In this document: positions 24,959-33,061 of the stretch, one piece after another
How the letters are laid out: each line of letters starts with the position of its first letter
Numbering within the stretch: position 1 is the stretch's first letter
Program-made: the position numbers and the translations under genes
Assembly: GCA_011391635.1 (NCBI GenBank)
Contig: JAABQD010000018.1
Span: 1-53,137 of the forward strand
Length of the DNA: 53,137 nucleotides
Source of the DNA: Sulfurimonas sp.
GTDB lineage: Bacteria; Campylobacterota; Campylobacteria; Campylobacterales; Sulfurimonadaceae
Reading direction: 5' to 3'
Notes under the pieces: generated by a model
Database searches by the model: none
What the model saw: the letters and a program-made list of their open reading frames with translations, nothing else
What the model was told of the DNA's origin: nothing

Positions 24959-26737
24959 CTATATTTGATTTAAGTGTTTTAAAAATTCGACTGGTTCGAT
25001 GAAGCCTGTGATCGTTTTGGCTTTCATGACTGCACCGTTTGCATCAAAAAAGAGTATTACAGGAGGACCAAACACTCCATATTTTGCACTTAACTCTTTT
25101 TGTGCATCTGAGTTTGCTGTGAGGTCTGCTTGGATGAGAGTAAACTCTCTCATTTTATTTGCAACACCCTCATTTGCGAATGTAACCTCTTCAAGCTCTT
25201 TGCATGAAGTACACCAATCCGCATAAAAATCTACGAGAATCTTTTTACCTTTGTTTTTTGCTAGAACTGAATCAAGCTCTTGGATGGAACTGACTTTTAT
25301 AAATTCCACATGCCAAGCTTTCTCTTTTGATTGAGATGCTTGAGGCTTGAGAAATTCGAGTGGTTTCGTGAGGCTTTGTGACCCGCCAAGTGCTCCTACT
25401 AGAAGTGCAGTAGAGTAAATAAAGAGAATGATAGCGATGCTTTTTCTAAAGATATGGATACCTTTTTCAAAGGCTTCAAGATAAATCGCAAAACTAATTC
25501 CAAGAAGAGCCCATAAAACCATAGTCACATAGGCATCAACAATACGACTGAGCATCCATATAGCAACACCAAGCATCATCACACCAAAGATAGCGTTGAC
25601 CATAACCATCCAATGCCCAGGCTTTGGCATAAATTTTCCAGCACTGACACCTACGAGAATGAGTGGTAATCCCATTCCGATACTCATAGCAAAAAGTGCC
25701 ATACCTCCAAGGAGAGCATCGCCTGTTTGCCCGATATAAATTAACGCTCCAGCTAAAGGAGCAGCCACACACGGTCCAACGATAAGAGCTGATAAAAAGC
25801 CCATCACAGCAACGCCAAGAACGCCTCTATGTTGTCTTGATTCACTTGCAGAGTTGAGTAAAAATGAGGGTGGTTTGAGTTCAAAATAACCAAACATACT
25901 CATAGCTAGGGCTACAAAAATAGCAGAAAAAGAGACAATTACCCAAGGATTTTGCATCGTAGCTTGAAGGTTTGAGCCAAAAAGACCAGCTAAAACACCT
26001 GCGATTGTATAAGCAATAGCCATCGCCAAAACATAAACGATGGAGAGAAAGAGTGCTTTTTTGGTTGTAAGTCCTTCGCCTTGGCTGATAATAATTCCAG
26101 AGATAATAGGAATCATAGGAAAAGTACACGGAGTGAGTGCAAGTAAAAGACCAAAACCAAAGAATGAGAGGAGGATGAGACCAATATTTCCTGAGCCGAT
26201 TGTGTTCGCAATTGAGTCTGTTTGTGAAATCTCTTGTTTTAGAGTTTGCTGCGAAGAGGTTTGTTGTGTTGGTATATTGAGTTTTTTGATTGGAGCAGAA
26301 CTCTCTGTGCTACTTAGTTTTGAACTCTCTATATCAAAACTATAAGTTTTACTCAGAGGCTCATAGCAAAGACCTTGCTCAGAACACCCTTGATAGGAAA
26401 TTTTAAAATCTATTTTTTTGATATCTTTATTGCCGTTTTTGTTTGCCAAAGTGACTAAAAAAGAGGGTGACTCCAAATAGACCATCGTATCGTCGTGCTT
26501 GACGCTTTTGGGCGATATAACCTCTTGGAGTGTTATACTGTTTGTGCTATCGATAATTTCGAGTTTTACTTTATCTTCATAGAGATATATACTCTTTGCA
26601 AGTGTGATATTTGCTTCAATTTGCATTTTTTCATTGAGCTTGGCATGTGGAATAAATGCTTCATTTGGCATCAAAAACTTAGGGCTTGAAGCGTATAAAA
26701 AAGCACTCAAACAAAAAAATAGAATAATTTTAATCAT
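24959..26737 (-). CDS. dsbD: Thiol:disulfide interchange protein DsbD
   Basis: The 592-residue protein has a signal peptide, an N-terminal alpha domain (about 20-150) with the Cys pair in GCSEQGLCYEP, an eight-helix membrane domain (about 180-450) with Cys in LTPCTFPMIP and GPCVAAPLAG, and a C-terminal thioredoxin domain with ADWCTSCKELEE near 510. All six redox cysteines are present. DsbD passes electrons from cytoplasmic thioredoxin across the membrane to periplasmic partners; the exported CPAC protein encoded next is a likely acceptor. Two copies of the dispersed word lie inside, at 25306 and 26642. Confidence 0.95.
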   Translation of the reverse strand: MIKIILFFCLSAFLYASSPKFLMPNEAFIPHAKLNEKMQIEANITLAKSIYLYEDKVKLEIIDSTNSITLQEVISPKSVKHDDTMVYLESPSFLVTLANKNGNKDIKKIDFKISYQGCSEQGLCYEPLSKTYSFDIESSKLSSTESSAPIKKLNIPTQQTSSQQTLKQEISQTDSIANTIGSGNIGLILLSFFGFGLLLALTPCTFPMIPIISGIIISQGEGLTTKKALFLSIVYVLAMAIAYTIAGVLAGLFGSNLQATMQNPWVIVSFSAIFVALAMSMFGYFELKPPSFLLNSASESRQHRGVLGVAVMGFLSALIVGPCVAAPLAGALIYIGQTGDALLGGMALFAMSIGMGLPLILVGVSAGKFMPKPGHWMVMVNAIFGVMMLGVAIWMLSRIVDAYVTMVLWALLGISFAIYLEAFEKGIHIFRKSIAIILFIYSTALLVGALGGSQSLTKPLEFLKPQASQSKEKAWHVEFIKVSSIQELDSVLAKNKGKKILVDFYADWCTSCKELEEVTFANEGVANKMREFTLIQADLTANSDAQKELSAKYGVFGPPVILFFDANGAVMKAKTITGFIEPVEFLKHLNQI

Positions 26738-26871
26738 ATTTGTATCCTTAAAAATTTATTCAATTATAGCTGTTTAGGATTAATATTTTTTAAATAGTTT
26801 TTTTGGAGTTTAGAAATAGAATTTTCTTGAAGAATAGATAATAAGATTTATATTTTTGAATGTTTTTAGTG

Positions 26872-26897
26872 TATGATAGTGCTATGACAAATGAGGA
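26872..26897 (+). promoter_or_regulatory. -10 box and RBS that favour a TTG start for the PAS-HD-GYP gene
   Basis: TATGAT at 26872-26877 resembles a -10 box and lies between two in-frame ATGs (26860 and 26884). GAGGAG at about 26893-26898 is well placed for the TTG at 26905 but not for the ATGs. Confidence 0.4.
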
Positions 26898-26904
26898 GAC
26901 TGCT

Positions 26905-28044
26905 TTGAAAAAGTCTAAAAATCAAAGAGGGGTTTTACAACAAAAATGTTCTACGCATACTGCTAAATTGCTTGAGGAGTTGCAACGAGCAAAGGCTGAG
27001 TTGGAAGATTTAGTAAGTGCTTTTGATAAAAATGTCATCTTTTCCAAAACTGATTTACATGGTGTAATTACTCAAGTGAGTCAGGCTTTTTGCGATATAA
27101 GTGGATATGAAGCAAGTGAGCTTTTAGGTAAGCCACATAATATTATCAGGCATCCAGATGTGCCAAGTGAGGTTTTTAAAGGGCTTTGGGAGAGTTTACA
27201 TGCAACACTTTGCTGGTCTGGAGAGGTCAAAAATAGACGCAAAGATGGGAGTTTTTATTGGGTTTTTAGCACGATTGAGCCTGATTATAATGCAGAGGGT
27301 AAACACATCGGATACCATGCAGTGCGTCAAAATATCACAGCCCAAAAAGAGCTTCAAGAGTTGAGTAAAGAGCTTGAAAACTGGAATGGTTATCTAGAAA
27401 CAGAGATGACAGAACGCATTCGAGATATTATCCTCCTTAACAAAGATATCAAAGAGACCCAAAAAGAGGTTGTTTTTACGATGGGAACAATCGCTGAGAG
27501 TCGAAGTAAAGAGACAGGAAACCATGTACGAAGAGTGGCGGAATACTCTAAACTTTTGGCTTTACATTATGGTCTGAATGAAGATGAAGCAGAGTTGTTA
27601 CGCCTTGCAAGTCCAATGCATGACATAGGCAAAGTTGCAATTGCAGATGCAATTTTGTGTAAACCAAGTGGATTTACCAAAGAAGAGCGAATTATTATGA
27701 ATACGCATCCGCAATTAGGGTATGACATGCTCAAACACTCGGAGAGAACTTTGCTCAAAATGGCAGCAACAGTGGCGTATGAGCATCATGAAAAATGGGA
27801 TGGCTCAGGATATCCACATGCCAAAAAGGGCGAAGAGATTCATATATATGGCAGAATTACTGCACTTGCAGATGTTTTTGATGCTCTTGGAAGCGATAGA
27901 GTCTATAAAAAAGCGTGGAAATTAGAAGATATCGTTGCCCTTTTTAAAGAGCAGAGTGGGAAACATTTTGACCCTCAATTAGTCGAAATATTTTTTGATA
28001 AAATTGATGAGTTTTTGGTAATTCGTGATACTTTTGTAGATTAA
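26905..28044 (+). CDS. PAS - HD-GYP c-di-GMP phosphodiesterase
   Basis: From TTG 26905 the product is 379 residues; ATG 26884 would add 7. After a helical N-terminus comes an Aer-like PAS domain (about 40-150) with GYEASELLGKPHNIIRHPD and NRRKDGSFYWV, then a coiled linker and an HD-GYP domain (about 185-370). HD residues are in SPMHDIGK, and HHEKWDGSGYP is the GYP motif. It should hydrolyse c-di-GMP to GMP. Its HD-GYP domain is very like that of the protein encoded at 33062-35248, suggesting duplication. No membrane segment. It is divergent from dsbD and is followed by a PAS-GGDEF-EAL gene. Confidence 0.9.
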   Translation: MKKSKNQRGVLQQKCSTHTAKLLEELQRAKAELEDLVSAFDKNVIFSKTDLHGVITQVSQAFCDISGYEASELLGKPHNIIRHPDVPSEVFKGLWESLHATLCWSGEVKNRRKDGSFYWVFSTIEPDYNAEGKHIGYHAVRQNITAQKELQELSKELENWNGYLETEMTERIRDIILLNKDIKETQKEVVFTMGTIAESRSKETGNHVRRVAEYSKLLALHYGLNEDEAELLRLASPMHDIGKVAIADAILCKPSGFTKEERIIMNTHPQLGYDMLKHSERTLLKMAATVAYEHHEKWDGSGYPHAKKGEEIHIYGRITALADVFDALGSDRVYKKAWKLEDIVALFKEQSGKHFDPQLVEIFFDKIDEFLVIRDTFVD

Positions 28045-28101
28045 AACAGATCTTTTAAGGGAAAAAGAGTAATATATCTTTTTTTTAAATGGATGTGAAA
28101 A

Positions 28102-30954
28102 ATGATACAAAGTAGCTCAATTTTTGATGTAAAAAATATAGATGGTTTAACAAATCATGTATATTTGTATAGCGATTTTAATGATCAAAAAATACTCTTT
28201 TGCATCGAAAAAGAGAACTATGAGACTCTTTTAGATATCCACATGCCAAAACAAACCATTACAACTCCCCTCAATATTGCAACTATCACGCATCCTCAAG
28301 ATAGAGAGCTATTTTCTATCGTACCTTCTATGTTGGATAGAACATTTGAATTGCATTTTCGCATTGTTCGAGAGAGTGGAGCTATCGTTATCGTCAAAGG
28401 AAAATTTAAACCTTTGTTTGAACACGATTTGGAAGATACAGTTATTTTTTTGGTTCACTGGACAGATGTCAATCATTTGGTCAAAAATATGAACGATACC
28501 AACATCCTCAGAGCCAATTTTGAAGCGATGCTTGAACATACAGATGACTTTATCTATTTTAAAGATACCAACCATATTGTGATGGCTGCGAGTGATACTT
28601 TGGCGATTATCACTGGCTACCAAAAAGGGTATGAGATTGTAGGAAAAACAGATTATGATATCTTTCCAAAAGAGCATGCCGATACATATTACAAATTAGA
28701 AAAAGATCTCTACAAAGGGAATATTCCACATGCCAGAGAGATTCAGCCATTTGTCGATGAGAATGGAAATGATGGGTGGGTAGATAATCGTAAATATCCT
28801 ATACGCAATGAACGCAATGAGATAATAGGACTCTTTGGCATTGCGAGAGTTGTTACAGAACATATCAACAATCAAAAGAAAATAGAGAAGCAAAACAAAG
28901 AACTTCAAACAGAAAAAAATCGTTTTGCACTCGCTATTGAAGGTGCACAAGATGGTCTGTGGGATTGGAATTTACAAACAAATGAAGTTTATTTAACAGA
29001 ACGCTTTGAGGTCATGCTTGGGTACTCAGTTGGGGATTTGCCTCAAAATACAGAAGCGTGGTTTGGGCTATTGCATCCTGAGGATAGAGAGCGAACGACA
29101 CAAATTGTGCAAGAGTATCTTGACTCTAAGGGAACACAGAGTTATGAGGCCTCTTTTCGTTTGCGTGCAAAAGATGGCTCGTGGCGTTGGATTTTGGGGC
29201 GAGGTAAAGCTCTTTTTGATGTGGATGGAACACCTCTGAGATTTGTTGGATTTAACACGGATATCTCCAATCAAATGGAGTATCAAGAGAAGCTCGAACA
29301 TACAGCAAAACATGATTCATTGACACATCTACCAAACAGATTTTTGCTCTCTGAACTCTTAAATCATGCGATGCACAGTGTTAAAAGAAATCATCAATAT
29401 CTTGCACTTCTTTTTATTGACCTTGACGGTTTCAAAGAGATTAATGATACTTATGGGCATGAAGCTGGAGATGAAGTGTTATCTGTTGTTTCTCAAAGGA
29501 TGAAAGATTTAATCCGAGGAAGCGATATAGTCTCTCGTATTGGTGGCGATGAGTTTGTGATAGTTGTCAATGAACTCAAAAGCAACGCCGAAGTAGTTCC
29601 TATGCTTCAAAGGCTTTTGAGTGATCTGTCTTGTGCTATTGTTTATAATCACATTAGTATGTATGTTTCAGCAAGTATCGGTGTGAGTTTTTATCCTCAG
29701 ATGGATGATATTGGCAATGAAGTACTTTTGCGTCAAGCCGACCAAGCAATGTACCATGCAAAACTTTTGGGGAAAAATCAGTACCAATTTTTTAATCTTG
29801 AAGCATCAAAAGAGCTCAAAGAACAGCAACAAAATGTACTCAATTTACGCAACGCGATAGCCTCGGATGAGTTTGTACTTTATTATCAGCCAAAAGTGAA
29901 TATGGCAACCAATAAAGTCATCGGTTTTGAAGCACTTCTTCGCTGGAATCATCCTCAAAAAGGTATTTTGTATCCTGATGATTTCCTCCCTTTTGTGGAA
30001 CATGAATCAGAGTTTATGGTGGTGCTTGGATATTGGGTTTTAGAGAATGCCTTTGCTCAATTAGAATCTTGGCATGTGGAAGGGTTAAACCTTACAATGA
30101 ACATCAATGTCAGTTCCCATGATGTCAAACATGAGGGATTTTCTAGCTACTTAAAAGAGTTATTTATAAAATATCCCCGCATTGAGCCAAATACGATAGA
30201 GATAGAACTTTTAGAGACTTCTGCATTTGATAATTTTGAACTTACATCCAATATTTTGCGTGAGTGCCAAGAGCTTGGGGTGAGTATCGCCATCGATGAT
30301 TTTGGAACGGGCTACGCTTCACTCCATTATCTGAAAAAACTTCCAATGAACAGTATAAAAATTGATAAAAGTTTTGTGATAGAGCTTTTAGCTTCAAGTA
30401 GCAATCTCTCGATTGTAGAGGCATCTATAGGACTTGCACATGCCTTTAGTTGTCATGTTGTAGCAGAGGGTGTTGAGTCAGAGGAGCATGGACGCGTACT
30501 GTTGCAACTTGGATGCAGTGTTGCTCAGGGGTATGCCATAGCAAAAGCGATGCCTTCTGTAGATGTTGGCATGTGGATTGAAAATTGGCACGGATATCCT
30601 TCGTGGAAAGAGACAAAACAGATAAATGCAGATATCCGTGCGTTACTTTATGCTTCGATAGAGCATCGTAATTGGATTCAAGGTGTAGAAGATTTCTTGC
30701 AAGGTAAACTCTTCAAACTTCCACAACTTGGTTCATCTGGCTGTCACTTAGGGCATTGGATTCATGATGCTCCTGAGCAACAAAAAAAACAGTCACAGTA
30801 CAAAGAACTCAAAAAACTTCACACGGAGTTGCATAGTTATGCGAAAGAGCTGTTACATTCTAAAGAGATGGACAAGGAAGCAGGTATGAAAGAACTTAAA
30901 AATTTGCGTACAAAAATCCTTGCAGAACTTGAAGAGTTGATTGCTTTGGCGTAA
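28102..30954 (+). CDS. Multi-PAS GGDEF-EAL protein with C-terminal CZB zinc domain
   Basis: A soluble 950-residue protein. An N-terminal PAS-like region (1-140) is followed by PAS (about 145-265, FIYFKDTNH and FPKEHAD), PAS-PAC of the PAS_3 type (about 275-395, GLWDWNLQT and RWILGRG), GGDEF (about 400-565, intact RIGGDEFVIV with the RGSD inhibitory site), EAL (about 575-825, intact GFEALLRW, DDFGTGYAS), then a CZB domain (about 845-950). CZB ligands are His in EHRNW, Cys and His in SGCHLGHWIHD, and His in KKLHTELHSY. Zinc binding could tune c-di-GMP turnover, as shown for the CZB cyclase DgcZ. Five copies of the dispersed word lie inside. Confidence 0.92.
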   Translation: MIQSSSIFDVKNIDGLTNHVYLYSDFNDQKILFCIEKENYETLLDIHMPKQTITTPLNIATITHPQDRELFSIVPSMLDRTFELHFRIVRESGAIVIVKGKFKPLFEHDLEDTVIFLVHWTDVNHLVKNMNDTNILRANFEAMLEHTDDFIYFKDTNHIVMAASDTLAIITGYQKGYEIVGKTDYDIFPKEHADTYYKLEKDLYKGNIPHAREIQPFVDENGNDGWVDNRKYPIRNERNEIIGLFGIARVVTEHINNQKKIEKQNKELQTEKNRFALAIEGAQDGLWDWNLQTNEVYLTERFEVMLGYSVGDLPQNTEAWFGLLHPEDRERTTQIVQEYLDSKGTQSYEASFRLRAKDGSWRWILGRGKALFDVDGTPLRFVGFNTDISNQMEYQEKLEHTAKHDSLTHLPNRFLLSELLNHAMHSVKRNHQYLALLFIDLDGFKEINDTYGHEAGDEVLSVVSQRMKDLIRGSDIVSRIGGDEFVIVVNELKSNAEVVPMLQRLLSDLSCAIVYNHISMYVSASIGVSFYPQMDDIGNEVLLRQADQAMYHAKLLGKNQYQFFNLEASKELKEQQQNVLNLRNAIASDEFVLYYQPKVNMATNKVIGFEALLRWNHPQKGILYPDDFLPFVEHESEFMVVLGYWVLENAFAQLESWHVEGLNLTMNINVSSHDVKHEGFSSYLKELFIKYPRIEPNTIEIELLETSAFDNFELTSNILRECQELGVSIAIDDFGTGYASLHYLKKLPMNSIKIDKSFVIELLASSSNLSIVEASIGLAHAFSCHVVAEGVESEEHGRVLLQLGCSVAQGYAIAKAMPSVDVGMWIENWHGYPSWKETKQINADIRALLYASIEHRNWIQGVEDFLQGKLFKLPQLGSSGCHLGHWIHDAPEQQKKQSQYKELKKLHTELHSYAKELLHSKEMDKEAGMKELKNLRTKILAELEELIALA

Positions 30955-31021
30955 GCTTTAAGTAGAACTCCTATACAATGTGTGGATGACTATAAAAACA
31001 AATCCAAACAAAGGGGATATT

Positions 31022-31117
31022 ATGGCAAAGGGTCAAGATGCAAAAAAAACAGTTAAAAAAGCACCGACAAAAACTTTAAAAGAAAAACGCAATGATAAAA
31101 AAGCAAAAAAAGATTAA
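31022..31117 (+). CDS. Tiny lysine-rich protein, 31 aa
   Basis: ATG at 31022 follows AAAGGGG at a good distance and opens a 31-residue frame, MAKGQDAKKTVKKAPTKTL followed by a Lys/Asp-rich tail to a TAA at 31117. About 40% of residues are lysine. A terminator starts 26 bases after the stop, so it looks like a complete single-gene unit of under 200 bases. I believe similar short Lys-rich frames occur in other Campylobacterota but cannot verify that here. A nucleic-acid or ribosome-binding role is only suggested by charge. Confidence 0.6.
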   Translation: MAKGQDAKKTVKKAPTKTLKEKRNDKKAKKD

Positions 31118-31143
31118 CAGTGAAATCTCTTTAAACTAAAATT

Positions 31144-31165
31144 TGAGTTGTAAAACTCACTTTTT
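31144..31165 (+). terminator. Rho-independent terminator after the 31-aa gene
   Basis: TGAGTT (31144-31149), loop GTAA, AACTCA (31154-31159), then C and five T. A compact 6-bp stem with a U tract on the plus strand. Confidence 0.7.
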
Positions 31166-31263
31166 AGCCTACATTCTTTGTTGAAAAACAATCACATACT
31201 TTATATCTAACACTCATCAAACACTTCTTCTATACAATTGTGAGGCGATTTCTTTTAATAGAT

Positions 31264-31323
31264 TTCTTGCAAAACTCAAAACATGCTCACTAAGGCTTTG
31301 CATAGTTTTGAGTTTTTCAAGAA
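31264..31323. repeat. Long imperfect inverted repeat in the gap before the PhnD-GGDEF gene
   Basis: The arms 31264-31282 and 31305-31323 are 19 bases each and complementary except for one mismatch, separated by a 22-base loop. The right arm contains TTTTT. The arms flank no gene. It could be a strong transcript hairpin, part of a small RNA, or the scar of a mobile element. The rest of the 31166-31356 interval holds only A/T-rich sequence that I cannot assign. Confidence 0.7.
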
Positions 31324-31356
31324 GTTGGGCTCCAAAATTATTAACTAGGTTTTTTT

Positions 31357-33027
31357 TTGTTTTTTAAATTATTACTTATTTTATTTATATTCTCATCTAC
31401 TCTCTTTGCATCTGAAAATGTGACAATCGGCATCTTGGCGTTTCGCTCCAAAGCAGAAACCATAAAAGAGTGGCAATCAACGGCGGATTATTTACACCAA
31501 AAAGAGCCAAATTATAATTTTGTTATTGTTCCTCTTGATTACCCAGAAATCAATGAAGCTGTACAAAACAATAAACTCGATTTTGTGATTACCAATTCTG
31601 GTCACTATGTGTATCTTGAGAAAAAATATCATATTTCCCGTATTGCAACGATGGAGCGTTATAAAAAAGGTCAATGGCATGATCGTTTTGGCGGAGTTGT
31701 TTTTACTCGTGCAGAGCGTTTGGATATCAATACCTTTGAAGATTTAAAAGGTAAAAAAATTGCGGCGGTTGATGGTGATTCTCTTGGCGGTTATGCTACA
31801 CAAATGTATGAGCTTTTTAGAAATGGAATAGATAAAAAAAATCTTAATATGTATGTGACCGGAATGCCTCACAAAAAAGTAGTTCAAGAGGTCATTGAAG
31901 GCAGAGCGGATGTAGGATTTGTTCGTACAGATGTTTTGGAAGATTTATCACAAAATGGCTCTCTTGATTTGAAGCAACTCAAAATTCTTCATCCACAAAA
32001 ATCTGAAACTTTCCCCTATTTTCTTTCTACTGCTCTTTACCCTCCCTATGATAAACCTGAAATATTTACGATTGGAGATATTTGGAATAAATATAAAATC
32101 GCTATTTTATTTTCCACATCTATGACTTTTTTATTTTTATTTTTATTTTCTTGGATGTACCGTAAAAACTCTTTTGAAAAAGCGTATGCTAAATCGATTT
32201 TGGATGCTTCTCCTAATCCGACTGTAGTTACAAATGGGGAGTTTTTAATCAGTGCAAATAAAGCGATGCTTTCCTATTTGGGATACGCAACGCTTGAAAA
32301 ATTCAGAAGTGAACACAACTGCATATGTGATTTGTTTGAAAAAGGGGATACAAATGAATATCTCCAACCTAAGATGGATGATGTGTTTTGGATAGAATAC
32401 ATACTCTCAAATTCTCAAAAAGAGCATAAAGCAAAAATTACCATCAATGGGGAAACCACCATTTTTAGAATTGATGCATCCTTTGTCGGGAACAAAAAAG
32501 AGTTTCGTGCGATAGCAATTCTCACTAATATTTCAATAATGCTTACTCAATCCACGACGGATACTCTGACGCACATCGCAAATCGACTTCATTTTGATGT
32601 ACTCTTTGAACACGCTGTTCATATTTCACAGCGAGACAAATCTCCTCTGAGTGTTGTGTTTTTTGATATTGATCACTTCAAAAAAGTGAACGATATTTAT
32701 GGTCACTTGGCAGGTGATGAAGTACTCAAGCGTGTAGCAAATATTGCCAAAAATTCACTTCGCAAAAGTGATGTGATAGCACGCTGGGGAGGAGAGGAGT
32801 TTATCATACTTCTTCCAGATACACCTGTAAAGAGTGCAGTAGAAGTGGCTGAAAATCTTCGTCTGAGCATTGCGCATGAAAATTTCGATGTTATAGGGCA
32901 TCTTACCTGTTCGTTTGGCGTGAGTTATCTGTATGAAGATGAAACCGAAGATACACTCCTTAATCGCGTTGATGAATTGCTCTATAATGCAAAAGAAAAT
33001 GGACGCAATAGGGTAGTTGTCGGATAA
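31357..33027 (+). CDS. PhnD-like sensor - transmembrane - PAS - GGDEF diguanylate cyclase
   Basis: The start is TTG at 31357, at the end of a T tract and 7 bases after AACTAGG. The 556-residue protein has a signal or anchor helix (FKLLLILFIFSSTLFA), a periplasmic PhnD/phosphonate-binding-like domain (about 20-235; IGILAFRSK, DFVITNSGHYV, GKKIAAVDGDSLGGY, GRADVGFVRTD), a membrane helix near 247-268, a PAS-like region (about 275-395) and a GGDEF domain with RWGGEEFIILL and the RKSD inhibitory site. It probably reports an anionic ligand in the periplasm by making c-di-GMP. The ligand is unknown. GGEEF is a functional variant. Confidence 0.88.
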   Translation: MFFKLLLILFIFSSTLFASENVTIGILAFRSKAETIKEWQSTADYLHQKEPNYNFVIVPLDYPEINEAVQNNKLDFVITNSGHYVYLEKKYHISRIATMERYKKGQWHDRFGGVVFTRAERLDINTFEDLKGKKIAAVDGDSLGGYATQMYELFRNGIDKKNLNMYVTGMPHKKVVQEVIEGRADVGFVRTDVLEDLSQNGSLDLKQLKILHPQKSETFPYFLSTALYPPYDKPEIFTIGDIWNKYKIAILFSTSMTFLFLFLFSWMYRKNSFEKAYAKSILDASPNPTVVTNGEFLISANKAMLSYLGYATLEKFRSEHNCICDLFEKGDTNEYLQPKMDDVFWIEYILSNSQKEHKAKITINGETTIFRIDASFVGNKKEFRAIAILTNISIMLTQSTTDTLTHIANRLHFDVLFEHAVHISQRDKSPLSVVFFDIDHFKKVNDIYGHLAGDEVLKRVANIAKNSLRKSDVIARWGGEEFIILLPDTPVKSAVEVAENLRLSIAHENFDVIGHLTCSFGVSYLYEDETEDTLLNRVDELLYNAKENGRNRVVVG

Positions 33028-33061
33028 TTATTATGAGTTTATTAGAAAAAAGCGTAAGAAT

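Noticed and set aside
25536..26129. Cys- and Tyr-rich frames within dsbD
   Set aside because: They are same-strand out-of-frame readings of the DsbD membrane domain.
31264..31323. Inverted repeat as ends of an insertion sequence
   Set aside because: Only 22 bases lie between the arms, and no transposase fragment or target duplication is visible.
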